Positions 43,438 to 50,445 of a DNA stretch of 50,740 nt are shown here, piece after piece. A model generated the notes under the pieces. That model saw only the letters and a list, made by a program, of their open reading frames with translations, was not told the origin of the DNA and did not search any database. The translations under genes and the position numbers were made by a program. The first letter of the stretch is position 1, and each line of letters begins with the position of its first letter. The DNA is taken from positions 1-50,740 of the forward strand of contig CAJUPJ010000024.1 of NCBI GenBank assembly GCA_910588655.1. The letters are read 5' to 3'. Source of the DNA: an uncultured Lachnospiraceae bacterium (GTDB lineage: Bacteria > Bacillota > Clostridia > Lachnospirales > Lachnospiraceae).

Positions 43438-44211
43438 ATGGAATTCAGGCCTTGTATTGATATACATAATGGTTCAGTTAAGCAGATAGTCGGGTCAAGC
43501 CTTAGTGATACAGGAAGTACGGCTGTGGATAATTTTGTATCTGGTATGGATGCTGGCTATTATGCCGCCATGTATAAGAAAGATGGTTTTGCAGGAGGGC
43601 ATATAATAATTCTTAATCCAGAAGGAAGCCCATATTATGAGGCAGACCTGCAGCAGGCATCAAAGGCACTTGAAGCATTTAAGGGCGGCATGCAGGCAGG
43701 AGGCGGCATAAATGCAGGAAATGCAAAGAAATTCCTGGATATGGGGGCGTCACATGTAATAGTTACTTCATATGTATTCAGGGATGGAATTATAGATTAT
43801 GCAAGGCTTAAGGAACTTTCAGCAGTTACAGGGAAAGAGCGCCTTGTTTTAGACCTTAGCTGCCGTTATACAGATAATGGTTATTATATAGTGACAGACA
43901 GATGGCAGAAAACCACAAAAGAAAAGCTTGATAAAAACCTGTTGTATAAACTTGGTAAATATTGTGATGAATTTCTTGTACATGCAGTAGATGTAGAAGG
44001 AAAAGCATCAGGCATAGAAAAAGAAGTTATAAGCATACTTGCAGACTGTAACAATAAAGTAACATATGCGGGCGGTATTCATTCAATAGAGGATATTTCT
44101 TATATAGAAAGGCATGGAAAAGGAAATGTTAACTTTACTATTGGAAGTGCCCTTGATTTATTTGGTGGAAGTATTCCATATAACAGTTTAAAGAAGTATG
44201 CTATAAAATAG
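43438..44211 (+). CDS. hisA: Eukaryotic-type HisA: phosphoribosylformimino-AICAR-P isomerase
   Basis: HisA catalyses the fourth step of histidine biosynthesis (ProFAR to PRFAR). The 257-residue (beta/alpha)8-barrel starts MEFRPCIDIHNGSVKQIVG, with D8 the likely catalytic aspartate. AGGGINAGNAKKFLDMGASHVIVTSYVF holds one phosphate-binding loop, HAVDVEGKASGI the second acidic residue, and VTYAGGIHSIED the other phosphate loop. The pattern matches the eukaryotic HIS6-type subfamily (TIGR02129-like), which also occurs in some Clostridia. The start follows GGAGGGG; an upstream GTG at 43402 is unlikely. No other his genes are nearby. Confidence 0.88.
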   Translation: MEFRPCIDIHNGSVKQIVGSSLSDTGSTAVDNFVSGMDAGYYAAMYKKDGFAGGHIIILNPEGSPYYEADLQQASKALEAFKGGMQAGGGINAGNAKKFLDMGASHVIVTSYVFRDGIIDYARLKELSAVTGKERLVLDLSCRYTDNGYYIVTDRWQKTTKEKLDKNLLYKLGKYCDEFLVHAVDVEGKASGIEKEVISILADCNNKVTYAGGIHSIEDISYIERHGKGNVNFTIGSALDLFGGSIPYNSLKKYAIK

Positions 44212-44237
44212 TAGAACTATTCCGTAACAGGGGCAGG

Positions 44238-44263
44238 GACTGGCATTATTGCCAGTCTTTTTT
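44238..44263 (+). terminator. Intrinsic terminator after hisA
   Basis: GACTGGC (44238-44244) and GCCAGTC (44251-44257) form a perfect stem with loop ATTATT, followed by TTTTTTG. It lies 27 bases after the hisA stop. Confidence 0.9.
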
Positions 44264-44322
44264 GTTTCCAGGCAGTATAAACGGCGTTTGTATAAAAAGT
44301 GTAAAAAATATTGTAATAAAAA

Positions 44323-44350
44323 TGTAACAAAGTTGTATCAATCTGTTACA
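44323..44350. promoter_or_regulatory. TGTAACA inverted repeat, possible operator
   Basis: TGTAACA (44323-44329) and TGTTACA (44344-44350) are exact complements 14 bases apart in the 323-base region before the cell-wall hydrolase gene. It resembles a spaced operator more than a hairpin. Confidence 0.35.
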
Positions 44351-44393
44351 ATATTTATGAATTAAATGAAATTCTGTACATTATGCCAAAAAG

Positions 44394-44424
44394 TTGCATA
44401 AAAATAGTTGTAGTTTTTATGCAA
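44394..44424. promoter_or_regulatory. 11-bp inverted repeat upstream of the cell-wall hydrolase
   Basis: TTGCATAAAAA (44394-44404) and TTTTTATGCAA (44414-44424) are perfect complements around TAGTTGTAG. It lies about 70 bases upstream of the promoter -35. It may be an operator; a hairpin with that AT content would be weak. Besides this, the TGTAACA repeat and the promoter, I see nothing else in 44264-44587. Confidence 0.45.
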
Positions 44425-44492
44425 AGTTCATAAAAAACAGTACCTCCAAAATAACAGTTTTTTCTTGCCATAACCAGAATGGGTATAAGGGG

Positions 44493-44520
44493 TTGAAATT
44501 TTTAAAATTTATGTTATAAT
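44493..44520 (+). promoter_or_regulatory. SigA-type promoter of the cell-wall hydrolase gene
   Basis: TTGAAA (44493-44498) and the consensus TATAAT (44515-44520) are 16 bases apart and lie 68 bases before the ATG. Confidence 0.7.
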
Positions 44521-44587
44521 TGTTACATAAATATTAAGAAAAAATTTAAGAAATGTTTCAACAGGGATTTGGAACAAGGAGGTTGTT

Positions 44588-45340
44588 ATGAAGTTAAAAA
44601 AATTTGCAGCGCTGGTACTTATGTTTACAGCAGCTTCGGGATTAGCCATGAAGCCAGCTTCAATGGTTACAGCAGTTGCAAGTGAAGTAGTTTCTGAAGG
44701 ACCAGCTATAGAGGCAGACAATACACCATCTTATACAGATATTAATACAACTGCCAATACAGATACAGCTTCTAATACAGATACAACTGTTAATACAGAT
44801 GTGGCTGAAGGGGAAAATACAAATACAATAAATAACACCAGTAGTAATACAGATACTTCAGATAGTAATTCAAAAAACAAAGTAAATAAAAACAAGAAAA
44901 AAAGCAAGGCAAAAACAAAGAAAAAAGCAAAGAAGAAAAGTGTAAATAGCTATTCTAAGGCGGATTTAAGGCTTATGTCAAGTATAATTAACTGTGAAGC
45001 AGGAATTGAACCATACCAGGGCAAGCTTGCAGTAGGAATAGTTGTTATGAACCGTATTAAGTCAAAAAGTTTTCCAAACACATTAAGAGGGGTTATATAC
45101 CAGAGAGGCCAGTTTTCACCAGTCAGGAACGGTTCACTTAACAGAAGGCTTTCAGAATATGATTCGGGCAGGATTAAGTCAAAACAGTGGAAAACATGTA
45201 TAAAAGCAGCTAAGAAGGTTTTAAGCGGCCAGCGTACTATTTTATACAGGGGAAAAGAAAAGAAAATGAACAACTTTTACTTTTTCAGTGTAGGTTTAAG
45301 TGGAGCACGTCTTCGCCTTGGAGGACATAAATTTAAGTAA
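44588..45340 (+). CDS. Secreted SleB-type cell-wall hydrolase
   Basis: The 250-residue protein has a signal peptide (about 1-31, MKLKKFAALVLMFTAASGLAMKPASMVTAVA), a low-complexity Asn/Thr/Asp-rich region with NTDT repeats (about 45-95), a very lysine-rich segment (about 98-117) and a C-terminal Hydrolase_2/SleB domain (about 122-250). The conserved Glu is E137 in NCEAGIEPYQGKLAVGIVVMNRIKS, followed by GQFSPV. SleB-type enzymes are lytic transglycosylases acting on peptidoglycan, in spores (SleB) or vegetative walls. The lysine stretch may bind anionic wall polymers (inference). It has its own promoter and terminator. AAGGAGG precedes the ATG. Confidence 0.87.
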   Translation: MKLKKFAALVLMFTAASGLAMKPASMVTAVASEVVSEGPAIEADNTPSYTDINTTANTDTASNTDTTVNTDVAEGENTNTINNTSSNTDTSDSNSKNKVNKNKKKSKAKTKKKAKKKSVNSYSKADLRLMSSIINCEAGIEPYQGKLAVGIVVMNRIKSKSFPNTLRGVIYQRGQFSPVRNGSLNRRLSEYDSGRIKSKQWKTCIKAAKKVLSGQRTILYRGKEKKMNNFYFFSVGLSGARLRLGGHKFK

Positions 45341-45385
45341 TAAATATAAAAAACATTTAGAGAAATTAATATATTAGTATTACGT

Positions 45386-45413
45386 GGGCAGATTAAAAAG
45401 TCTGCCCTTTAAT
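45386..45413 (+). terminator. Intrinsic terminator after the cell-wall hydrolase gene
   Basis: GGGCAGA (45386-45392) pairs with TCTGCCC (45401-45407), followed by TTTAATTATTCTTTTT. It lies 45 bases after the stop codon. Confidence 0.8.
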
Positions 45414-45476
45414 TATTCTTTTTAGCAGGTTTCTGGAAAAATTTATGAAACTATCTGCGGCTTGCAAAAATTATAC

Positions 45477-45505
45477 TTTTATATTTTTGTAGATTGTGGT
45501 AAAAT
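45477..45505 (+). promoter_or_regulatory. Candidate promoter of glnS
   Basis: An extended -10 (TGGTAAAAT, TAAAAT at 45500-45505) lies 17 bases after a weak -35 TTTTAT (45477-45482). This is 48 bases before the glnS start. Confidence 0.45.
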
Positions 45506-45553
45506 ATTAAATAGCGTTTTTAGCTGTATAAGAAAATCAAAGGAGGAACGATA

Positions 45554-47233
45554 GTGAGTAGTCCGGTTGATGAAAAAGAAACTGTTTCGCGTAATTTTAT
45601 TGAAAATATTATTGATAAAGATATTGAGGAGGGACGCTGTAAGAAGGTTGTTACACGTTTTCCACCTGAGCCGAATGGTTATCTCCATATAGGGCATGCA
45701 AAGTCAATAGTCCTTAATTCAGGGCTTGCACAGGAGTATGGTGGTGTTTTTCATCTGAGGTTTGATGATACTAATCCAATGAAAGAGGAATCAGAGTTTG
45801 TTGAGTCTATTATAGAAGATGTAAAATGGATATGTGGTGATTTGGATAAAAGCCAGGTTTATTACGCATCAGAATACTTTGATACAATGTATGAGTGTGC
45901 GGTAAAGCTGGTAAAAAAAGGAAAAGCGTACGTTTGTGATTTATCTGCTGAAGGGATAAGGGAGTACAGGGGTACATTAAAAGAACCAGGCAGGCCAAGT
46001 CCCTACAGGGAACGTACAATTGAAGAAAACCTTGATTTATTTGAACGTATGCGTGCAGGTGAGTTTGAGGACGGTTCAAAGGTACTGCGTGCTAAAATAG
46101 ATATGGCATCACCAAATATGAATATGAGAGACCCTGTTATTTACAGGATTGCAAGGATAAACCACCATAATACAGGTGATAAATGGTGCATTTACCCTAT
46201 GTACGACTTTGCACATCCTATTGAAGATGCAATAGAAGGTGTAAGCCATTCAATATGTACACTTGAATTTGAAGACCACAGGCCGCTTTATGACTGGGTA
46301 GTACGTGAGCTGGAGTTTGACAACCCGCCAAAACAGATTGAGTTTGCTAAACTTTACCTGACTAATGTTGTTACAGGAAAACGTTATATTAAAAAACTGG
46401 TTGAAGATGGCATAGTAGACGGATGGGATGACCCAAGGCTTGTTTCTATAGCAGCACTCAGACGCCGTGGTTTTACGCCAGAGTCTATCCGTAATTTTAT
46501 TAAATTGTCGGGTATTTCAAAGGCACAAAGTTCTTCTGACTATGCAATGCTTGAATATTGTGTACGTGAGGACTTAAAGCTTAAGCGCCCGCGTATGATG
46601 GCAGTATTAGACCCTGTCAAGCTGGTAATAACAAATTATCCTGAAAATGAAATAGAGTATCTTGATGTTTCTAATAACCAGGAAAATGAGGATATGGGAA
46701 CACGCAAAGTGCCATTTGGCAAAGAGCTGTACATTGACAGGGCTGACTTTATGGTTGAACCGCCAAAGAAATATTTCAGGCTTTTTCCAGGCAATGAAGT
46801 AAGGCTTATGAATGCTTATTTTGTAACATGTACTGGATATGGCACAGATGATGATGGCAATGTAACAGAGGTTTATTGCACTTATGACCCTGAAACAAAG
46901 AGTGGCAGCGGTTTTACAGGAAGAAAAGTAAAAGGGACAATACACTGGGTCTGCGCTGAAACAGCAGAAAAAGCGGAAGTCCGTTTATATGAAAATATTG
47001 TAGATGAGGAAAAAGGGGTATATAATGAAGATGGAACAATTAATTTAAACCCGGATTCATTAACTGTACTTGGGAACTGTTATGTAGAACCGGCACTTGC
47101 AGAAGCAGCGCCTATGGACAGTTTCCAGTTTGTAAGGCATGGTTATTTTTGTGCAGATTTAAAAGATTCATGTAAGGATAACCTTGTGTTTAACAGGATA
47201 GTTTCACTAAAGAATTCATATAAACCAGATTAA
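45554..47233 (+). CDS. glnS: Glutamine--tRNA ligase
   Basis: GlnRS charges tRNA-Gln with glutamine directly. The 559-residue class I enzyme has FPPEPNGYLHIGHAK with HIGH at 45-48, FDDTNP, and the catalytic core through DGWDDPRL. At the KMSKS position it reads VVTGKRYIKKL (residues 272-282), with TGKR where many GlnRS have LSKR or MSKR. The two anticodon-binding beta-barrels (about 345-555) follow and no YqeY extension is present. The start is GTG 45554, with AAAGGAGGAACG upstream. Bacteria with GlnRS need not use the GatCAB route for Gln-tRNA, but nothing here excludes it. Confidence 0.96.
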   Translation: MSSPVDEKETVSRNFIENIIDKDIEEGRCKKVVTRFPPEPNGYLHIGHAKSIVLNSGLAQEYGGVFHLRFDDTNPMKEESEFVESIIEDVKWICGDLDKSQVYYASEYFDTMYECAVKLVKKGKAYVCDLSAEGIREYRGTLKEPGRPSPYRERTIEENLDLFERMRAGEFEDGSKVLRAKIDMASPNMNMRDPVIYRIARINHHNTGDKWCIYPMYDFAHPIEDAIEGVSHSICTLEFEDHRPLYDWVVRELEFDNPPKQIEFAKLYLTNVVTGKRYIKKLVEDGIVDGWDDPRLVSIAALRRRGFTPESIRNFIKLSGISKAQSSSDYAMLEYCVREDLKLKRPRMMAVLDPVKLVITNYPENEIEYLDVSNNQENEDMGTRKVPFGKELYIDRADFMVEPPKKYFRLFPGNEVRLMNAYFVTCTGYGTDDDGNVTEVYCTYDPETKSGSGFTGRKVKGTIHWVCAETAEKAEVRLYENIVDEEKGVYNEDGTINLNPDSLTVLGNCYVEPALAEAAPMDSFQFVRHGYFCADLKDSCKDNLVFNRIVSLKNSYKPD

Positions 47234-47245
47234 GGAGGTAATCAG

Positions 47246-48130
47246 ATGAGTTTATTTAATGGTCTTGAAAAGTTTGGGCTTGGAAAGCTTCAGAAAATGG
47301 ATGTATTTGAAAAGGATGAGAAGAAGGAGGAAAAGGCAGCACCTAAACCAGAGCCAAAGCCTGAACCAGCACCAAAGCCTGAAGTCCATGAGTCAGACCT
47401 GCTTTTTGACAAGTCATATACATGTCCTGTATGTGACAAGGCTTTCCGTTCCAAAATGATAAAAACAGGCAAGGTAAAGCTGCTTAAACAGGATACAGAT
47501 TTAAGACCAATATACAAGTATGTTGATTCCATAAAGTATGATGTATTAGTATGCCCGAGATGCGGTTATGGTGCACTTAGCAGGTTCTTTAAGTTTATGA
47601 TGCCATCACAGGCAAAACTTATAAGTGAAAATATATCAAGGAATTTTAAGGGGCTGCCAGAAACAGGTGACACATATACTTATGATGATGCTATTGCACG
47701 TTACCAGCTTGCCCTTGCCAATGCTATTGTCAAAAAGGCAAAGGCAAGTGAAAGGGCATATACATGCTTAAAAATGGCATGGCTTTACAGAGGAAAGGCA
47801 GAAACCCTGCCAGAAGATACCCCTGACCGTGATAAAATTATAAGTGAACTTAAAAAGGAAGAGGAGTCACTGCTTGTTACTGCATATGAGGGATTTTCAG
47901 ATTCATTCTTAAAAGAAGATTTTCCGATGTGTGGCATGGATGAGCTTACTGTTACATACCTTGTGGCAGAACTTGCAAGGCGTGCTGGCCAGTATGATGA
48001 GGCAATCCGCTGGATTTCAAGGGTGCTTACATCAAGAAATGCAAGTGAGCGTATTAAAGAAAAAGCAAGGGTAGTTAAAGACCTTGTTGAAGAGGACAGA
48101 AAGAGCGAAGAAGAAACACAGGCACAATAA
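47246..48130 (+). CDS. DUF2225 family protein
   Basis: The 294-residue protein has an N-terminal linker with alternating Lys/Pro/Glu (PKPEPKPEPAPKPE, about 33-47). A DUF2225 domain follows with two CxxC pairs (CPVCDKAF about 60 and CPRCGYG about 102), likely a zinc site. The C-terminal half is helical and TPR-like (about 140-285, ARYQLALANAIVKKAKASERAYTCLKMAWLYRG and YLVAELARRAGQYDEAIRWISRVL). Function is unknown. It starts 12 bases after glnS with AAGGAGG, so both are probably co-transcribed. Confidence 0.85.
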   Translation: MSLFNGLEKFGLGKLQKMDVFEKDEKKEEKAAPKPEPKPEPAPKPEVHESDLLFDKSYTCPVCDKAFRSKMIKTGKVKLLKQDTDLRPIYKYVDSIKYDVLVCPRCGYGALSRFFKFMMPSQAKLISENISRNFKGLPETGDTYTYDDAIARYQLALANAIVKKAKASERAYTCLKMAWLYRGKAETLPEDTPDRDKIISELKKEEESLLVTAYEGFSDSFLKEDFPMCGMDELTVTYLVAELARRAGQYDEAIRWISRVLTSRNASERIKEKARVVKDLVEEDRKSEEETQAQ

Positions 48131-48181
48131 CTAAAACAATACACAATAACTAAGACAGTATAAATAATTAAGGCAGCATAT
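48125..48181 (+). repeat. Three degenerate 19-bp tandem repeats
   Basis: Units at 48125-48143, 48144-48162 and 48163-48181 share AATAAYTAARRCAR. The first includes the stop codon of the DUF2225 gene. AT-rich; significance is unclear. Confidence 0.5.
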
Positions 48182-48217
48182 ACTACAAATAAACTGGAAT
48201 TTACCAGGTATGTAAAT

Positions 48218-48243
48218 GCCCCGCTGCAATATAACAGCGGGGC
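48218..48243. terminator. Bidirectional terminator-like stem between convergent genes
   Basis: GCCCCGCTG (48218-48226) pairs perfectly with CAGCGGGGC (48235-48243). It lies between the convergent DUF2225 and DUF6062 genes. T-rich tails are weak on both strands. Confidence 0.65.
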
Positions 48244-48272
48244 TTAAGTTGATTATATGTAATTTACTGTTT

Positions 48273-48986
48273 CTATTCTTCAAAATAACTATTAGTTTTT
48301 ATAATGCTTCTTGGTACTGCATCCTTAGAATTTTTCCAGGGTTTATCTTCATTCCGGTAATCAAATTTATCAATAAACCATTCTAAATCATCAATTACAC
48401 GCTGCATATTCTCAAAATAGACATTATCCAGGTCATTTATAAATTCCTTCTGTTTAGCCCCGTTTAATGAACCTGAAGCATCGTATAACATGCCATAATG
48501 TTTATTGCAGAAACCTTTGCACTGGATAAACTTATTGCGGAAGCTGTCATCATTTATATAACAGTGGAGTACAGTAGCTATGTAACGCCCAAACACATTT
48601 TTAATGCGGTTGCAGATAAAACATGAATTTTCAAGGTTTGAAGTATATTCACTTACACCTGTCTGCTCCTTTTTTGCAAAAAGCCCTTTTTTAGATGGCT
48701 GTGATGACTTGCTGATGTTTTTAAGTTTTTCTGTAGAATATTTCATATGTGTATGCAGCATAAGGGCAACACCTAGCCTGTTCTGGTTCTTATACAGCTG
48801 TTTCATATGGTGTGTGCAAAAACCTGTCTTGTCAGTTTCAAGACGTATATCATCCTCCATATAGCTCGGACCAAGCGTAAAATCAACAGCCTCCTGTTCA
48901 AGTTCCGTATACATAAGGCAGAGAGGACATTCACAGTCCTTGCTGAAAGCATCATTAACTGGGATAGTATATAACTGTTCCTTCAT
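48273..48986 (-). CDS. DUF6062 family cysteine-rich protein
   Basis: The 237-residue protein is of the DUF6062 type. It has four cysteine clusters: CECPLC near the N-terminus, GFCTHH, CFICNRI in the middle and CKGFCNKHYGML. The spacing suggests two metal sites or redox pairs (inference). No signal peptide or membrane segment is seen. GGAGGA (complement of 48991-48996) precedes ATG 48986; an ATG at 48998 lies before this site and is not preferred. It is the only minus-strand gene in the window. Function is unknown. Confidence 0.8.
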   Translation of the reverse strand: MKEQLYTIPVNDAFSKDCECPLCLMYTELEQEAVDFTLGPSYMEDDIRLETDKTGFCTHHMKQLYKNQNRLGVALMLHTHMKYSTEKLKNISKSSQPSKKGLFAKKEQTGVSEYTSNLENSCFICNRIKNVFGRYIATVLHCYINDDSFRNKFIQCKGFCNKHYGMLYDASGSLNGAKQKEFINDLDNVYFENMQRVIDDLEWFIDKFDYRNEDKPWKNSKDAVPRSIIKTNSYFEE

Positions 48987-49013
48987 AACTTCCTCCATTC
49001 AATTAGTATATTA

Positions 49014-49042
49014 ATTATACATGATTTACATGTATGTTGCAA
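49014..49042 (-). promoter_or_regulatory. SigA-type promoter of the DUF6062 gene with palindromic spacer
   Basis: On the minus strand TTGCAA (49037-49042) and TATAAT (49014-49019) are 17 bases apart, both close to consensus. The palindrome ATACATG-N5-CATGTAT (49017-49035) overlaps the spacer and part of the -10 and could be an operator. Confidence 0.7.
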
Positions 49043-49083
49043 TATTCTGTTTTGGTAAGGGAAGGGACGCAGGTTTTCCGTTG

Positions 49084-49260
49084 TTCCACTAAATTATTCC
49101 ACGACAGGGCACGCTTCCGCTACGTCAGCCCACGCAGTGGCACATAAAGCCAGATATTTAATGCCCCGAATAAACTGGCGTTTATTCCGTAACATTAAAT
49201 ATCTGGCTTAAATGCCGGCGGTGCTGAAGTGCCTCTGTCATAGAATAATATTAGCTGGAA
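49084..49260 (-). repeat. R1 fold-back element, copy 4 (minus strand)
   Basis: The arms 49084-49112 and 49229-49260 are complementary over nearly their whole length with small bulges, and pairing continues more weakly to about 49060 and 49285. On the minus strand the cores read GCACCGCCGGCATTTAAGCC and CCACTGCGTGGG then AGCGGAAGCGTGC, matching the other copies. The apical part is a perfect 17-bp stem (49147-49163 with 49193-49209) with a further perfect 8-bp hairpin inside (GAATAAAC/GTTTATTC). The segment 49286-49485 holds a short TAAATCA/TGATTTA stem and nothing else I recognise. Confidence 0.75.
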
Positions 49261-49550
49261 TAACAAAAAACTGCTGTTTCCTGGCAAAATTACAGAAAAC
49301 AGGTCTGGCATTATACCTGTAAATCATGTTGCGGGGCAGGTGATTTAGACGTACGGAAATTAAATGATATTTTTTGGAATAGAAATAATCTTTTGGTTTT
49401 GGCATCATGTAGTATATTTTGGGTAAATATGGATGGTATTATTGCATAATAAGTGACTAGCAGAATAAACCTTCCTCACACAATACAATTATTTTGTGTT
49501 TTGTTGTGAATTTCTGGTGATGATGTATGTTAGTAGTAAGTGTAGATTAG

Positions 49551-49715
49551 CTGGCAAATTCCAAATGTGTTTACATGAACAAGCTGTACAGTGCCGCTGG
49601 TGCTTAAGCCCTGTATTAAATGTTCCGTAGGAACATAAGGGCTTTATGCATCCATTGCGTGCGCTGTCCAAGCGGAAGCGTGCTTTGTTCATGTAAGACA
49701 CTTTGGATTTGCCAG
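49551..49715 (+). repeat. R1 fold-back element, copy 2
   Basis: The outer arms CTGGCAAATTCCAAA (49551-49565) and TTTGGATTTGCCAG (from 49702 to 49715) match copy 1. The inner arms TTACATGAACAAGC (49571-49584) and GCTTTGTTCATGTAA (49682-49696) pair. Core box 1 (GCCGCTGGTGCTTAAGCCCT, about 49593-49612), the TGTTCC/GGAACA apical stem and core box 2 are nearly identical to copy 3. Flanking complementarity (about 49488-49507 with 49740-49760) continues outside. The 49716-49927 stretch has a possible short stem (AGCAGGG/CCCTGCT) and is otherwise unassigned. Confidence 0.8.
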
Positions 49716-49927
49716 CCCATCATTACTAAATCCCATCCACACCCACACAAAATAAATGTATAATATTTCCCATTTATGGATATTATTACAAAGCAGGGTT
49801 TATATGAGCTGCACGCCCTGCTTTCTGTTAAATTTGTAAAAGAATATAAAAAGTAAGATAAAAGGAGTATAAGAGAGTAAATAAGAGAAATAAGGCATTT
49901 AATTTAAAAATACAACTATGCGTTGTA

Positions 49928-49956
49928 TTGCACAAAATTTCCAAATGAAATATATT
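49928..49956 (+). promoter_or_regulatory. SigA-type promoter of groES-groEL
   Basis: TTGCAC (49928-49933) and TATATT (49951-49956) are spaced 17 bases apart. The CIRCE operator begins 10 bases after the -10, near the expected transcript start. Confidence 0.8.
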
Positions 49957-49966
49957 ATGTCTATGG

Positions 49967-49993
49967 TTAGCACTCAAAACGAGTGAGTGCTAG
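49967..49993. promoter_or_regulatory. CIRCE operator (HrcA binding site)
   Basis: TTAGCACTC (49967-49975), 9 bases, then GAGTGCTAG (49985-49993) match the CIRCE consensus except the last base (G for A). HrcA repressor binding here is established for groE and dnaK operons of Firmicutes, giving heat-shock induction. Confidence 0.95.
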
Positions 49994-50024
49994 TAAATGC
50001 GATTTGTAAAGGAGGATATATATT

Positions 50025-50312
50025 ATGAAGTTATCACCATTAGGAGACAGAGTTGTTTTAAAACAGTTAGAAGCAGAAGAAACTACTAAATCAGGTATTG
50101 TATTACCAGGCAATGCACAGGAGAAACCACAGCAGGCAGAGGTTATTGCCGTAGGTCCGGGCGGTGTTGTAGACGGCAAGGAAGTGGAAATGCAGGTATC
50201 TGTTGGAGATAAGGTTATTTACTCCAAATATGCAGGAACAGAAGTTAAACTTGGTGATGAGGAGTACATCGTAGTACGCCAGAATGACATAGTTGCAAAG
50301 GTTGAAGATTAA
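50025..50312 (+). CDS. groES: Co-chaperonin GroES
   Basis: GroES caps the GroEL folding chamber. The 95-residue protein has KLSPLGDRVVLKQLEAEETTKSGIVLPGNAQEKPQ, including the mobile loop, and ends GDEEYIVVRQNDIVAKVED. AAAGGAGG precedes the ATG. The 133-base gap to groEL contains a near-perfect palindrome (TTAACCAGTTCTGGTTAA). Confidence 0.97.
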   Translation: MKLSPLGDRVVLKQLEAEETTKSGIVLPGNAQEKPQQAEVIAVGPGGVVDGKEVEMQVSVGDKVIYSKYAGTEVKLGDEEYIVVRQNDIVAKVED

Positions 50313-50445
50313 TTGTAGTATATTAAATAATTTTGTTAATTATAATTTAACCAGTTCTGGTTAATAGTTTTAATTAATTGATTAAAAATAATCTTGAATT
50401 AATTGTTTTATTAACTAACTGGTTCTGAATGGAGGAAAATATATT

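Noticed and set aside
44264..44587. Possible c-di-AMP (ydaO-type) riboswitch before the cell-wall hydrolase
   Set aside because: Such riboswitches often precede wall hydrolases, but the region is AT-rich and lacks the conserved GC-rich motifs. A promoter lies only 68 bases before the start, too close for that element.
49489..49701. 70-codon minus-strand frame in R1 copy 2
   Set aside because: Same reason: its peptide similarity to the frame in copy 3 comes from the repeat core, not from a conserved gene.
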